Shown here: positions 30,988 to 37,854 of the stretch, piece by piece
How the letters are laid out: each line of letters opens with the position of its first letter
How positions within the stretch are numbered: position 1 is the stretch's first letter
Notes under the pieces: model-generated
Told to the model about the DNA's origin: nothing
The model's input: only the letters and a program-made list of their open reading frames with translations
The model's database searches: none
Made by a program: the position numbers and the translations under genes
Assembly (NCBI GenBank): GCA_937876095.1
Contig: CALFIE010000090.1
Span: 1 to 37,854, forward strand
Source of the DNA: an uncultured Flavobacteriales bacterium
GTDB lineage: Bacteria; Bacteroidota; Bacteroidia; Flavobacteriales; Weeksellaceae
Direction of reading: 5' to 3'
DNA length: 37,854 bases

Positions 30988-33435
30988 TTAAAAATCTACG
31001 AAAATCAGTTTTTTGATGCTTTTATAAGCAGTGATTTCATCAAATTCTTCTAGACTTTTCAAGAGATGGTTTTTATAGATAATATAGTTTTTCCCACGTG
31101 GAAACTTCAATAATATTTGATATTGATACAAAGTATTTATTTTCCCAATTGGTGATTTTTCTGGTCCCAAAACACATTCTTCAGGAAGGTATTTCCGTAA
31201 AATGGAGCCCATAAATTGTGCAGAACGGTTGACTTTGTCTTCTTTTCTGTGTTTCAATTCTATCAAAATGGTTTTCACGAAAGGTGGATACAAAAATTTC
31301 TTGCGTTCTTCTAAAAAATAATCGTAGATTTTTTCAATCTCATTTTCTTTAATTAATTGAAAAACAGAATGTTGTGGATTATAGGTTTGCAAAAGCACTT
31401 TTCCTTTACCCGAAGTTCTGCCAGTTCTACCAGAAACTTGTGTAATGAGTTGATAAGCACGTTCTTCTGCCCGGAAATCTTGAATATATAACAGTGAATC
31501 TGCTTTCGGAATGGCTGCAATTTCTATATGGTCGAAATCCAGACCTTTTGCAATCATTTGTGTACCAACTATGATATCGGTTTCTTGGTTTTCAATTTTC
31601 TCGTACAGTTTTTCGTAAGCAAATTTTTTGCGCATTGCGTCTACATCCATCCTTTCTACTTCTGTAGTCGGAAAAATTTTAGTGACCTCTTCATAAATTT
31701 GTTCTACACCTACTCCTCTAGAATTCAGATTTTGGGAGTGACATTTTGGGCAAAACTGAGGTTTCGCAGCACGTTGTCCGCAATAGTGACACTTCATTTC
31801 ATTGCTAGATTTGTGGTAAGTCATCACCACATCGCAATTGGAGCAGTAGTTTACATAGCCACAACTTTCGCATTCTACCACATTGGCAAAACCACGTCTG
31901 TTGTGCAAAATAATGGCTTGTTTGTGCTGGTCTAAATTTTCTTGTAAAAATTCTATCATTTTTAATGAAAAATGACCATTCATTTTTTTGGAATCTTGTG
32001 CTTCTTTTGTATTGATGATTTCAAATTCTGGTAATTGCACGTTACCGAAACGTTCCCCAAGAAAAACGTAGGCTAACTTATCATTTTTAGCCAAAAAATA
32101 ACTTTCTACAGATGGAGTTGCAGAACCCAAAATCACTTTTGCACCATACATTTCTGCCAAAACCAAACTCGCATCTTTCGCATTGAAATAGGGCGAAACT
32201 TCTCTTGGTTTGTACGCAGAATCGTGTTCTTCATCTACCACAATAAGTCCCAAATTCTGGAACGGCAAAAACAGCGCATTTCTGGTACCAAGAAGTATTT
32301 TCAACTCATTGTTTTTGATTTTTCGCCATACTTCTACTCGCTCAAAATCGGTGAGTTTTTGGTGATAAAAACCGAGTTGTTTTCCGTATTTTTTTTCTAA
32401 TCTTTGGGTGATTTGTTTGGTAAGTGAAATTTCAGGCAAAAGCAAGAGAGCATTTTTGCCTTTTGCAATACACTCTTCTATTTTATCTAAATAAATATGG
32501 GTTTTTCCCGATGAAGTTACGCCGTGCAAAAGCACATTTTTATTGGCCGAAAATGCTGCATCAATTTCTGCGATTGCTTTTTTCTGAACTTCAGACAATT
32601 CTTCTATCTCTTCTAATTCTCCTTCGTAACCTGTTTGTCGGTCTTTTTGGAGCAAATATTCTACAATCAAACCTTTTTCTATGAGAGATTTTAATTGAGA
32701 ATTGGCAAAATTTCCTTCTTCTAAAAGTTCCGATTTTCTGATAGGTTTCTCGGGATTTTCGGTCTGTTTTTCGAGTATTAATAAGAAAAGTTCTTGCTGT
32801 TTTGCTGCTTTTTTCAGTTGGAGCAAAATTTCTGGTAGTTGTTCTCGAACTTTTTCTTCATCTTTTAAACAGATGTATGCAATTTCTTTGGCTTTGTATT
32901 TTTCACGAATTTTTTCATCAATTTCTATGTATTGTAAATCAATTAGCGAATTGATGGTTCTTATGATGTCTTTTTTTGGGATAAATGCTTCAATTTCGGT
33001 CAAATTAATCATTTGTCGCACTTCTAATGCTTGTATCAGATACATTTCGTGGACATCTAATTGCTGAAAATCTATAATCGCATTTGCTTTTAATTTCAAG
33101 TAAGTTTCGCTCTCTAATTTCAAAGAACCTGGAAAAGCAAATCGGTAGATTTCGCCCAAATTACAAAGATAATATGCAGAAAACCAGTTCCAAAACTGAA
33201 TTTGTTCTTTTGGGACAATTGCAAATTCGTCTAAAATAGTGATGATTTCTTTTGGTACAAAATTTTCGGGTTGATTTTGGTGCAATACTGCGACAATTCC
33301 TGTGTACATTTTTTTACCCCGAAAAGTGACCAAAACACGCATTCCGATTTCTAATTTTTCGTACAAATCTTGTGGAACTTTATAAGTAAAAGTCCCTTTC
33401 AGATTAAGCGGAAGAATGATTTCGGCAAAAGTCAA
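30988..33435 (-). CDS. priA: Primosomal protein N' (replication restart helicase PriA)
   Basis: 815 residues. It restarts stalled replication forks. The N-terminal DNA-binding part (FAEIILPLNLKGTFTYKVP) is followed by the superfamily 2 helicase with Walker A GVTSSGKTH, the DEEH box (VVDEEHDSAYK), GSATPS and VSGRTGR. The zinc-binding region between the helicase lobes has the expected pairs of cysteines (CESCGY, CSNCD, CHYCG, CPKCH). The start codon is TTG at 33435: a stop lies just upstream and the first ATG is about 34 codons in, which would cut the conserved N-terminus. A promoter at 33470-33503 fits this start. Confidence 0.95.
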   Translation of the reverse strand: MTFAEIILPLNLKGTFTYKVPQDLYEKLEIGMRVLVTFRGKKMYTGIVAVLHQNQPENFVPKEIITILDEFAIVPKEQIQFWNWFSAYYLCNLGEIYRFAFPGSLKLESETYLKLKANAIIDFQQLDVHEMYLIQALEVRQMINLTEIEAFIPKKDIIRTINSLIDLQYIEIDEKIREKYKAKEIAYICLKDEEKVREQLPEILLQLKKAAKQQELFLLILEKQTENPEKPIRKSELLEEGNFANSQLKSLIEKGLIVEYLLQKDRQTGYEGELEEIEELSEVQKKAIAEIDAAFSANKNVLLHGVTSSGKTHIYLDKIEECIAKGKNALLLLPEISLTKQITQRLEKKYGKQLGFYHQKLTDFERVEVWRKIKNNELKILLGTRNALFLPFQNLGLIVVDEEHDSAYKPREVSPYFNAKDASLVLAEMYGAKVILGSATPSVESYFLAKNDKLAYVFLGERFGNVQLPEFEIINTKEAQDSKKMNGHFSLKMIEFLQENLDQHKQAIILHNRRGFANVVECESCGYVNYCSNCDVVMTYHKSSNEMKCHYCGQRAAKPQFCPKCHSQNLNSRGVGVEQIYEEVTKIFPTTEVERMDVDAMRKKFAYEKLYEKIENQETDIIVGTQMIAKGLDFDHIEIAAIPKADSLLYIQDFRAEERAYQLITQVSGRTGRTSGKGKVLLQTYNPQHSVFQLIKENEIEKIYDYFLEERKKFLYPPFVKTILIELKHRKEDKVNRSAQFMGSILRKYLPEECVLGPEKSPIGKINTLYQYQILLKFPRGKNYIIYKNHLLKSLEEFDEITAYKSIKKLIFVDF

Positions 33436-33469
33436 CAGTTAAAATTTGAAAATTTGAAAATGGTTTTTA

Positions 33470-33503
33470 CAAATTTAAGGAAATAAAATAAAGAGTTCGC
33501 AAA
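33470..33503 (-). promoter_or_regulatory. priA promoter (TTTG-N22-TAAATTTG)
   Basis: Minus strand TTTG at 33500-33503, a 22-base spacer and TAAATTTG at 33470-33477, 34 bases before the TTG start. Confidence 0.55.
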
Positions 33504-33555
33504 TAACTTCAGTTTCTGAAAGTATATAATTTTTGGCTAAAGCTATAATAAAATT

Positions 33556-33581
33556 TAAAAAAAAACGGACTAAAGCCCGTT
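33556..33581 (-). terminator. Intrinsic terminator of the proline dehydrogenase gene
   Basis: AACGG at 33564-33568 pairs with CCGTT at 33577-33581, with one internal mismatch and a further C-G pair. On the minus strand nine T follow. It lies 45 bases past the stop at 33627. Confidence 0.75.
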
Positions 33582-33626
33582 CTTATTGATGTAAATTCGT
33601 TATACTAATTATCAAAAAAAAATAAA

Positions 33627-34799
33627 TCAATTCACCTTTCTTCTACGTTCTAACTCTTTAGAAATCAGCCCTAATTCTCTACCAGTTTGTCCGGCTACAG
33701 AAGTGTTTTCTTGGGCTCTTCTTGTGAGATATGGTACTACATCTTTCACAGGACCATAAGGTAAATATTTGGTAACATTGTATTTTTTTTCTCCTAAAAG
33801 ATAGGTGATATTGTCGCTCATACCGAACAATTGACCAAAATGAATGTTAGGATGATCGTGTTCTAAATTTTTGGCTTTCATTTTCTCTAAAACCAATTCG
33901 GTAGAAAGTTCGTTGTGAGTGCCAAAAAACGCGGAAACTTTGTCTAAATTATTTAATACAAAATCAATCGCATCATTATAATTTTTATCGGTTGCAGATT
34001 TTGTAGGTTGAATTGGATCGGGATAGTTCTTTTCTTGCGCTCTATCACGCTCTTTTTCCATATATGCTCCACGAACAAATTTGTAACCCAAAAAATAATT
34101 TTTATCTTTAGCGCGTTGCAAATCTTCTGCCAAATACTCTAGTCTACCTTTTCTGTACATTTGTATGGTATTCCAAATGATGGCTTTTTGTTTGTTGTAT
34201 TTTTCCATCATCTCATTTACCAAATGATCTACTGCATCTTGAATCCAAGTTTCTTCTGCATCTATCATCAGAATTACATTTTTATCAAAAGCCATTTTAC
34301 AAACTTCTTCGTAACGATTTCTCACACGTTGCCATTCTGCAATTTCCTCTACATTAAGTTCTTTTTTGTTTTGAATTTCTGCATACAAATCTAATCTCCC
34401 AAAACCAGTTGGTTTGAATACTACAAAAGGAATTGCAGGATTTCCTTCTGCAAATTTGATATTCTGCTTTATTTCTTCACAAGTATGATCAAATGCGTGT
34501 TGTTCTTCTTTACCTTCAATTGCGTAATCGAAAATACTACCAACGTGATGTTTAAACATTTGTTTCACCACTTTCATACTTTCTTCTCTGGTTTCGCCGC
34601 CACAAAATTGTTCGAATAGCGTATTTTTTACAATTCCGGTAACCAAAGGAAAGTTATTTTTGATCGTAAAATTGAGTAATTTGATTCCCAAAGCTGTGAT
34701 GTTTGGGTGCTCAATCATCTTAAACATCCAATACGCTTTTCTAAGTTGTGCGTCTGATTTATCGGCAAATGCAATTTTGGTATCGTTGAAAATTGACAT
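33627..34799 (-). CDS. Proline dehydrogenase family protein
   Basis: 390 residues. This is an FAD enzyme of the PRODH barrel family that oxidises proline to pyrroline-5-carboxylate, feeding electrons to the quinone pool. Recognisable blocks are PFVVFKPTGFGRL, NVILMIDAEETWIQ, AIIWNTIQMYRKGRLEYL, GYKFVRGAYMEKERDRA, and the C-terminal PYLTRRAQENTSVAGQTGREL, which holds the substrate Arg pair (RR). It is a monofunctional protein, not the PutA fusion; the P5C dehydrogenase is not in the window. A TAAATTTG box lies 16 bases before the ATG, and a terminator follows. Confidence 0.92.
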   Translation of the reverse strand: MSIFNDTKIAFADKSDAQLRKAYWMFKMIEHPNITALGIKLLNFTIKNNFPLVTGIVKNTLFEQFCGGETREESMKVVKQMFKHHVGSIFDYAIEGKEEQHAFDHTCEEIKQNIKFAEGNPAIPFVVFKPTGFGRLDLYAEIQNKKELNVEEIAEWQRVRNRYEEVCKMAFDKNVILMIDAEETWIQDAVDHLVNEMMEKYNKQKAIIWNTIQMYRKGRLEYLAEDLQRAKDKNYFLGYKFVRGAYMEKERDRAQEKNYPDPIQPTKSATDKNYNDAIDFVLNNLDKVSAFFGTHNELSTELVLEKMKAKNLEHDHPNIHFGQLFGMSDNITYLLGEKKYNVTKYLPYGPVKDVVPYLTRRAQENTSVAGQTGRELGLISKELERRRKVN

Positions 34800-34815
34800 A
34801 GAAATATTTTGTTCC

Positions 34816-34823
34816 CAAATTTA
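34816..34823 (-). promoter_or_regulatory. -7 promoter box (TAAATTTG) of proline dehydrogenase
   Basis: Full match to TAnnTTTG, 16 bases before the ATG. The -33 region is weak. Confidence 0.5.
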
Positions 34824-34942
34824 AAAATACTTGTTCAAATAGCGAAGTTATTTTCAAAATATTTGAATTTAAAAAAATATAAATTAAAGCTAGGCCTGTT
34901 CATTAAGAATTATAATGTAATTAATATCAAAAATAATTTTGA

Positions 34943-35321
34943 ATTTTTGCCGACACAGAAATAGATGTTACCAATAAATGGATGATAAGTGCAGCTGCAT
35001 TTTTCGAAAATTATAGCAATTTTGGTAGCAAACTCATTGGTAGAAAAATATTATAGTTTGTTGTTTACTAATTTCCAAGGAGACAATTTGGTAAACATAC
35101 AATTGGTTTCCAATGATCGTCAGTTACCAAAAACAGTTGAAATTCCTTCGTTGAAACAAGAAACTTCTACCAACGGAAGTATCGGATTTACTTATAATTC
35201 CAAAAAATTCACCGCAACTTTAACAGAAAATTTCAATAATTGGGATTTTCTGATAGATAAATTTTCACAAGAATTAATTTTAAATTCTAAATTTATACAT
35301 TTTATGATTAAAAAAAGGTGA
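34943..35321 (+). pseudogene. Decayed fragment of a TonB-dependent receptor gene
   Basis: Two plus-strand frames each carry part of one recognisable protein. Frame 1 (34943-35044) reads ADTEIDVTNKWMISAAAFFENYSNFGSKLIG before a stop. Frame 2 (from about 35044) continues LFTNFQGDNLVNIQLVSNDR, then LPKTVEIPSLKQETSTNGSIGFTYNSKKF. Together they match the middle of the barrel of outer-membrane TonB-dependent receptors (the LSAAxRxENYSDFGS ... PSLKQExSxNYSxGF pattern). The plug domain, most of the barrel and the C-terminal strand are missing, and a frameshift near 35040 joins the halves. The GTG-started frame at 34989 is therefore not a real small gene. No promoter is visible. Confidence 0.8.
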
Positions 35322-35336
35322 GAAAAATCTCACCTT
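35309..35336 (-). terminator. Intrinsic terminator, probably for gyrB
   Basis: Perfect eight-base stem AAGGTGAG / CTCACCTT with a six-base loop, followed on the minus strand by a T-run. It is the first terminator-like structure after the gyrB stop (about 170 bases downstream). Between them (35337-35507) I see only AT-rich sequence. Confidence 0.7.
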
Positions 35337-35507
35337 AATATTTTATCTTTTTACTAAAAATTTGTTCTAAATCAATGCTCATTTTTGATTTAAAAGTCGG
35401 GATTTAAAAATATTTTCTTAAAAATCTACCAAACATTTTTCAGTACTTTATAGTATTATCAAACTGTTTTTAAGATTTTTATTAATAATTGAAAAATCTA
35501 AAAAACA

Positions 35508-37442
35508 TTATACATCAATTTTTGCATAAATAGCATTTTTCTCTATAAATTCTCTTCTTGGTGGAACTTCATCTCCCATTAACATAGAGAAAACACGATC
35601 TGCTTCTCCTGCATTTTCTATGGTTACTTGTTTCAAAATTCTATTAGAAGGATTTAGTGTAGTTTCCCAAAGTTGCTCTGGATTCATCTCACCGAGACCT
35701 TTATAACGCTGTACTTCTACACCTTTTCCATCTGGAGCTAATTCTAGGGTAAATTCTTCACGCTCTTTTTCGTTGTAGGCGTAGATTTTTTTGTTTCCTT
35801 TTTTCAATAAATATAAAGGTGGTTGTGCAATGTAGATGTAGCCATTTTCTATCAATTCTTTCATATACCTGAAAAAGAAGGTGAGAATAAGCGTAGAAAT
35901 ATGGGAACCATCTATATCAGCATCGGTCATAATCACCACTTTGTGATATCGTAATTTTGCAATATTCAGAGCTTTGCTGTCTTCTTCGGTACCTACAGAA
36001 ACTCCAAGTGCAGTGTAGAAATTTCTAATTTCCTCGTTGTCATACACTTTGTGTAACATCGATTTTTCTACGTTCAGAATTTTACCCCGCAATGGTAAAA
36101 TTGCTTGGAAAACACGATCTCTACCTTGTTTTGCAGTTCCACCTGCAGAATCACCTTCCACCAAAAACAGTTCGGATTCTTCAGGATCTTTAGAAGAACA
36201 ATCAGATAATTTACCAGGCAAACCAGAACCTCCCATTGGTGATTTTCTCTGCACCATTTCTCGGGCTTTTTTGGCTGCTTGTCTTGCTTTGGCTGCCAAA
36301 ACTACTTTTTGTACGATGAGTTTGGCTTCGTTTGGATTTTCTTCTAAGAAATTAGTAAGCATTTCTCCCACAATTTTGTCAACCGCACCAGAAACTTCAG
36401 AATTCCCAAGTTTTGTTTTGGTTTGTCCTTCAAATTGTGGTTCCATTACTTTTACAGAGATTACAGCAGTTAAACCTTCTCTGAAATCGTCACCTGTAAC
36501 TTCTACTTTTTCCTTTTGCGGAATTCCCAATTCATCTGCATATTTTTTCAAAGTTCTGGTAAGTGCACGTCTGAAACCAGCGAGATGAGTTCCACCTTCG
36601 TGTGTGTTGATATTATTTACGTAAGAGTGTAAATTTTCGTTATAAGAGGTGTTGTAGCGCATTGCAACTTCTACCGGAATATCATCTTTGTCACCTTCCA
36701 TAAAGATAACATTGTTCATAATACTCTCTCTGTTTCCATCAATATATTCTACAAATTCCTTAAGACCACCTTCTGAATGGAAAGTTTCTGTAGGTGAATT
36801 GCCTTCTTCATCTTTTACTCTTTCGTCTTTTAAAGTGATGGTAATTCCTTTATTTAGGAAAGACAATTCTCGAAGTCGCGTTGCTAAAGTGTCATAATTA
36901 TAAACTAAATCTTGGAAGATACTTCCGTCAGGTTGAAAAAAAACCTCGGTTCCTCGACTGGTACTCACTCCTAATTCTTCTACCTGACTTAGTGATCTAC
37001 CTTTTGCAAATTTTTGTTGATAAGTTTTACCATCTCTATTTACAATAGCGATAAGCGAAGTAGAAAGTGCATTCACAACCGAAACTCCAACTCCGTGCAA
37101 ACCACCTGAAACTTTGTAAGAATCTTTATCAAATTTTCCACCTGCACCAATTTTGGTCATTACTACTTCTAATGCAGACATTTGCTCTTTCTCGTGAAAA
37201 TCTACTGGAATTCCTCTCCCATTATCTTTCACCGAAATTCCATCACCTTCTCTTATGATGACATCTATTTCTGTTGCATATCCTGCTAAAGCTTCATCTA
37301 TGGAATTATCTACCACTTCATAAACCAAATGATGGAGACCTCTGGTTCCTACGTCACCAATGTACATAGATGGTCTCAATCTTACGTGCTCAATTCCTTC
37401 AAGTGATTGAATACTACTTGCTGTGTATTGTTTTTGACTCAT
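35508..37442 (-). CDS. gyrB: DNA gyrase subunit B
   Basis: 644 residues, the short form without the enterobacterial insert. It is the ATPase subunit of gyrase. The GHKL ATPase motifs are EVVDNSIDEALAG, DNGRGIPVD and GGLHGVGVSVVNALS. The transducer domain follows, then the TOPRIM domain with LVEGDSAGGTAKQGRDR and DADIDGSHISTL, and the C-terminal QRYKGLGEMNPEQLWETT. All catalytic residues appear intact. Upstream there is only a poor -7 match near the gene (GATATTTG, 37522-37529), while a good box with a terminator hairpin lies further up (37601-37702). Confidence 0.97.
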   Translation of the reverse strand: MSQKQYTASSIQSLEGIEHVRLRPSMYIGDVGTRGLHHLVYEVVDNSIDEALAGYATEIDVIIREGDGISVKDNGRGIPVDFHEKEQMSALEVVMTKIGAGGKFDKDSYKVSGGLHGVGVSVVNALSTSLIAIVNRDGKTYQQKFAKGRSLSQVEELGVSTSRGTEVFFQPDGSIFQDLVYNYDTLATRLRELSFLNKGITITLKDERVKDEEGNSPTETFHSEGGLKEFVEYIDGNRESIMNNVIFMEGDKDDIPVEVAMRYNTSYNENLHSYVNNINTHEGGTHLAGFRRALTRTLKKYADELGIPQKEKVEVTGDDFREGLTAVISVKVMEPQFEGQTKTKLGNSEVSGAVDKIVGEMLTNFLEENPNEAKLIVQKVVLAAKARQAAKKAREMVQRKSPMGGSGLPGKLSDCSSKDPEESELFLVEGDSAGGTAKQGRDRVFQAILPLRGKILNVEKSMLHKVYDNEEIRNFYTALGVSVGTEEDSKALNIAKLRYHKVVIMTDADIDGSHISTLILTFFFRYMKELIENGYIYIAQPPLYLLKKGNKKIYAYNEKEREEFTLELAPDGKGVEVQRYKGLGEMNPEQLWETTLNPSNRILKQVTIENAGEADRVFSMLMGDEVPPRREFIEKNAIYAKIDV

Positions 37443-37600
37443 AATTTTCCTTATTCAAAAATTTGAAATAACTAGAATTTTTTATAAAATTTGTTGTTTG
37501 TTTGCTTTTTTCAAAGACTGACAAATATCGTGATTTTTTTTGATGTATGAAAGTAAATTTGAAGGTAAAATTTTTATTTTCACACTTAATTTAAAGGAAC

Positions 37601-37688
37601 AAAAAAGGATTATGAGACGCTAATCTCATAATCCCAAAATTAGAATTATTCTATCAATTATTTCATAGAATAAAAAAAAGAATTTAGT
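37601..37688 (-). ncRNA. Candidate small RNA or gyrB leader attenuator
   Basis: A TATATTTG box (minus strand, 37695-37702) is followed by a predicted transcript of about 85-90 bases with two perfect hairpins. The first is a nine-base stem TTATTCTAT / ATAGAATAA (37646-37654 and 37665-37673). The second is an 11-base stem GGATTATGAGA / TCTCATAATCC (37607-37617 and 37624-37634) followed by six T, a strong intrinsic terminator. No reading frame of note lies inside. It could be a free small RNA, or the terminated form of a long gyrB leader. Confidence 0.5.
37607..37634 (-). terminator. Strong intrinsic terminator 160 bases upstream of gyrB
   Basis: Perfect 11-base stem with a six-base loop and a T6 run on the minus strand only (37601-37606). 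No protein gene ends here within the window. Confidence 0.8.
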
Positions 37689-37694
37689 ACACTA

Positions 37695-37702
37695 CAAATA
37701 TA
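37695..37702 (-). promoter_or_regulatory. -7 promoter box (TATATTTG) upstream of the candidate RNA / gyrB
   Basis: Full match to TAnnTTTG on the minus strand. A TTTG lies 15 bases further upstream, slightly closer than the usual 17-23. Confidence 0.5.
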
Positions 37703-37767
37703 TAAAAATAAAAATAACAAACGATTGTTTTTTTTAAATTTTTTAGTTTGTAAATTTTTACATAAAA

Positions 37768-37798
37768 TTTGATTATAAATTATCTTTTTCTAATTTTG
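37768..37798 (+). promoter_or_regulatory. Promoter (TTTG-N19-TAATTTTG) reading out of the right edge
   Basis: TTTG at 37768-37771, a 19-base spacer and TAATTTTG at 37791-37798 match the Bacteroidetes promoter fully on the plus strand. The transcript would begin near 37805. The 50 bases that follow contain a short CTCG/CGAG hairpin and no start codon that leads anywhere. The gene lies beyond the window. Confidence 0.65.
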
Positions 37799-37854
37799 CA
37801 CTCGTTAACCATTTCGAGAGTTTAAACAGTACAAACTACCCTGATGGTATAGTT

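Noticed and set aside
34989..35321. A 110-residue plus-strand protein starting at GTG
   Set aside because: Its sequence is one half of a frameshifted TonB-dependent receptor barrel; the other half is in a neighbouring frame upstream. Called a pseudogene.
35346..35390. Tiny minus-strand frame MSIDLEQIFSKKIKY after gyrB
   Set aside because: Fourteen or so codons, no promoter box and no recognisable family; too short to support as a gene.
37522..37529. GATATTTG as the gyrB promoter
   Set aside because: One mismatch at the first position of the box and no TTG 17-23 bases upstream. It is kept only as a weak alternative to the box at 37695-37702.
37843..37854. Start of a tRNA gene at the right edge
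   Set aside because: Only a possible D-arm start is visible and the acceptor would begin with A; it cannot be confirmed without further sequence.
1..37854. CRISPR arrays, insertion sequences, prophage, toxin-antitoxin pairs
   Set aside because: No regularly spaced direct repeats with spacers, no transposase or phage-like frames, and no small gene pair of toxin-antitoxin type were seen on either strand.

Overview
The window looks like a chromosomal segment of a low-GC (roughly one third G+C) flavobacterium of the Chryseobacterium/Weeksellaceae type. The evidence is the gliding-motility genes gldF and gldG, a secreted M1 peptidase with a type IX secretion sorting tail, and an atpD-atpC pair separated from the other ATP synthase genes. 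In addition, TAnnTTTG (-7) promoter boxes stand in front of many genes, Shine-Dalgarno sites are nearly absent, and several short dispersed repeats resemble ones I know from this group.

Layout. 1-475 is the N-terminal part of an unrecognised secreted helical protein (-). 667-2542 is atpD-atpC (-), divergent from ribF (+, 2702-3625). 3659-7747 is a YjbR-family gene followed by a very large periplasmic DUF3857/transglutaminase/TPR protein (-). 7852-9558 is lysS with a C-terminal extension. 9714-10076 is a lipoprotein cytochrome c whose last codons are out of frame. On the plus strand, 10203-18244 looks like a metal-handling block: a small secreted protein, a four-helix membrane protein, a CzcA-type RND pump, a TolC-type channel, a periplasmic adaptor lipoprotein, and a ferritin-like/VIT1 fusion. 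It is followed by a class I glutamine amidotransferase (PabA/TrpG) and lipB. 20184-22483 (-) is a small ABM-domain protein plus the Kup potassium transporter. 22547-22990 (+) is a DUF4268 protein. 23015-26056 (-) is hemJ, gldF, gldG. 26129-37442 (-) holds kbl, the M1 peptidase, dacB, priA, proline dehydrogenase and gyrB, all with their own promoter-like boxes or terminators and with no obvious common pathway.

Most of the window is housekeeping sequence. I see no CRISPR array, insertion sequence, prophage, complete tRNA or rRNA. The less ordinary signals are mostly non-coding. They include a promoter-hairpin-terminator unit upstream of gyrB (a small RNA or an attenuator) and two interlocked inverted repeats in front of the RND pump gene. 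A promoter lies so close to the amidotransferase ATG that its mRNA should be almost leaderless. Heptameric repeats occur in the atpD-atpC gap and in frame inside lysS. A structured repeat lies before lipB. The decayed end of a TonB-dependent receptor gene lies between proline dehydrogenase and gyrB. All functional calls are by reading protein motifs; no database search was possible.
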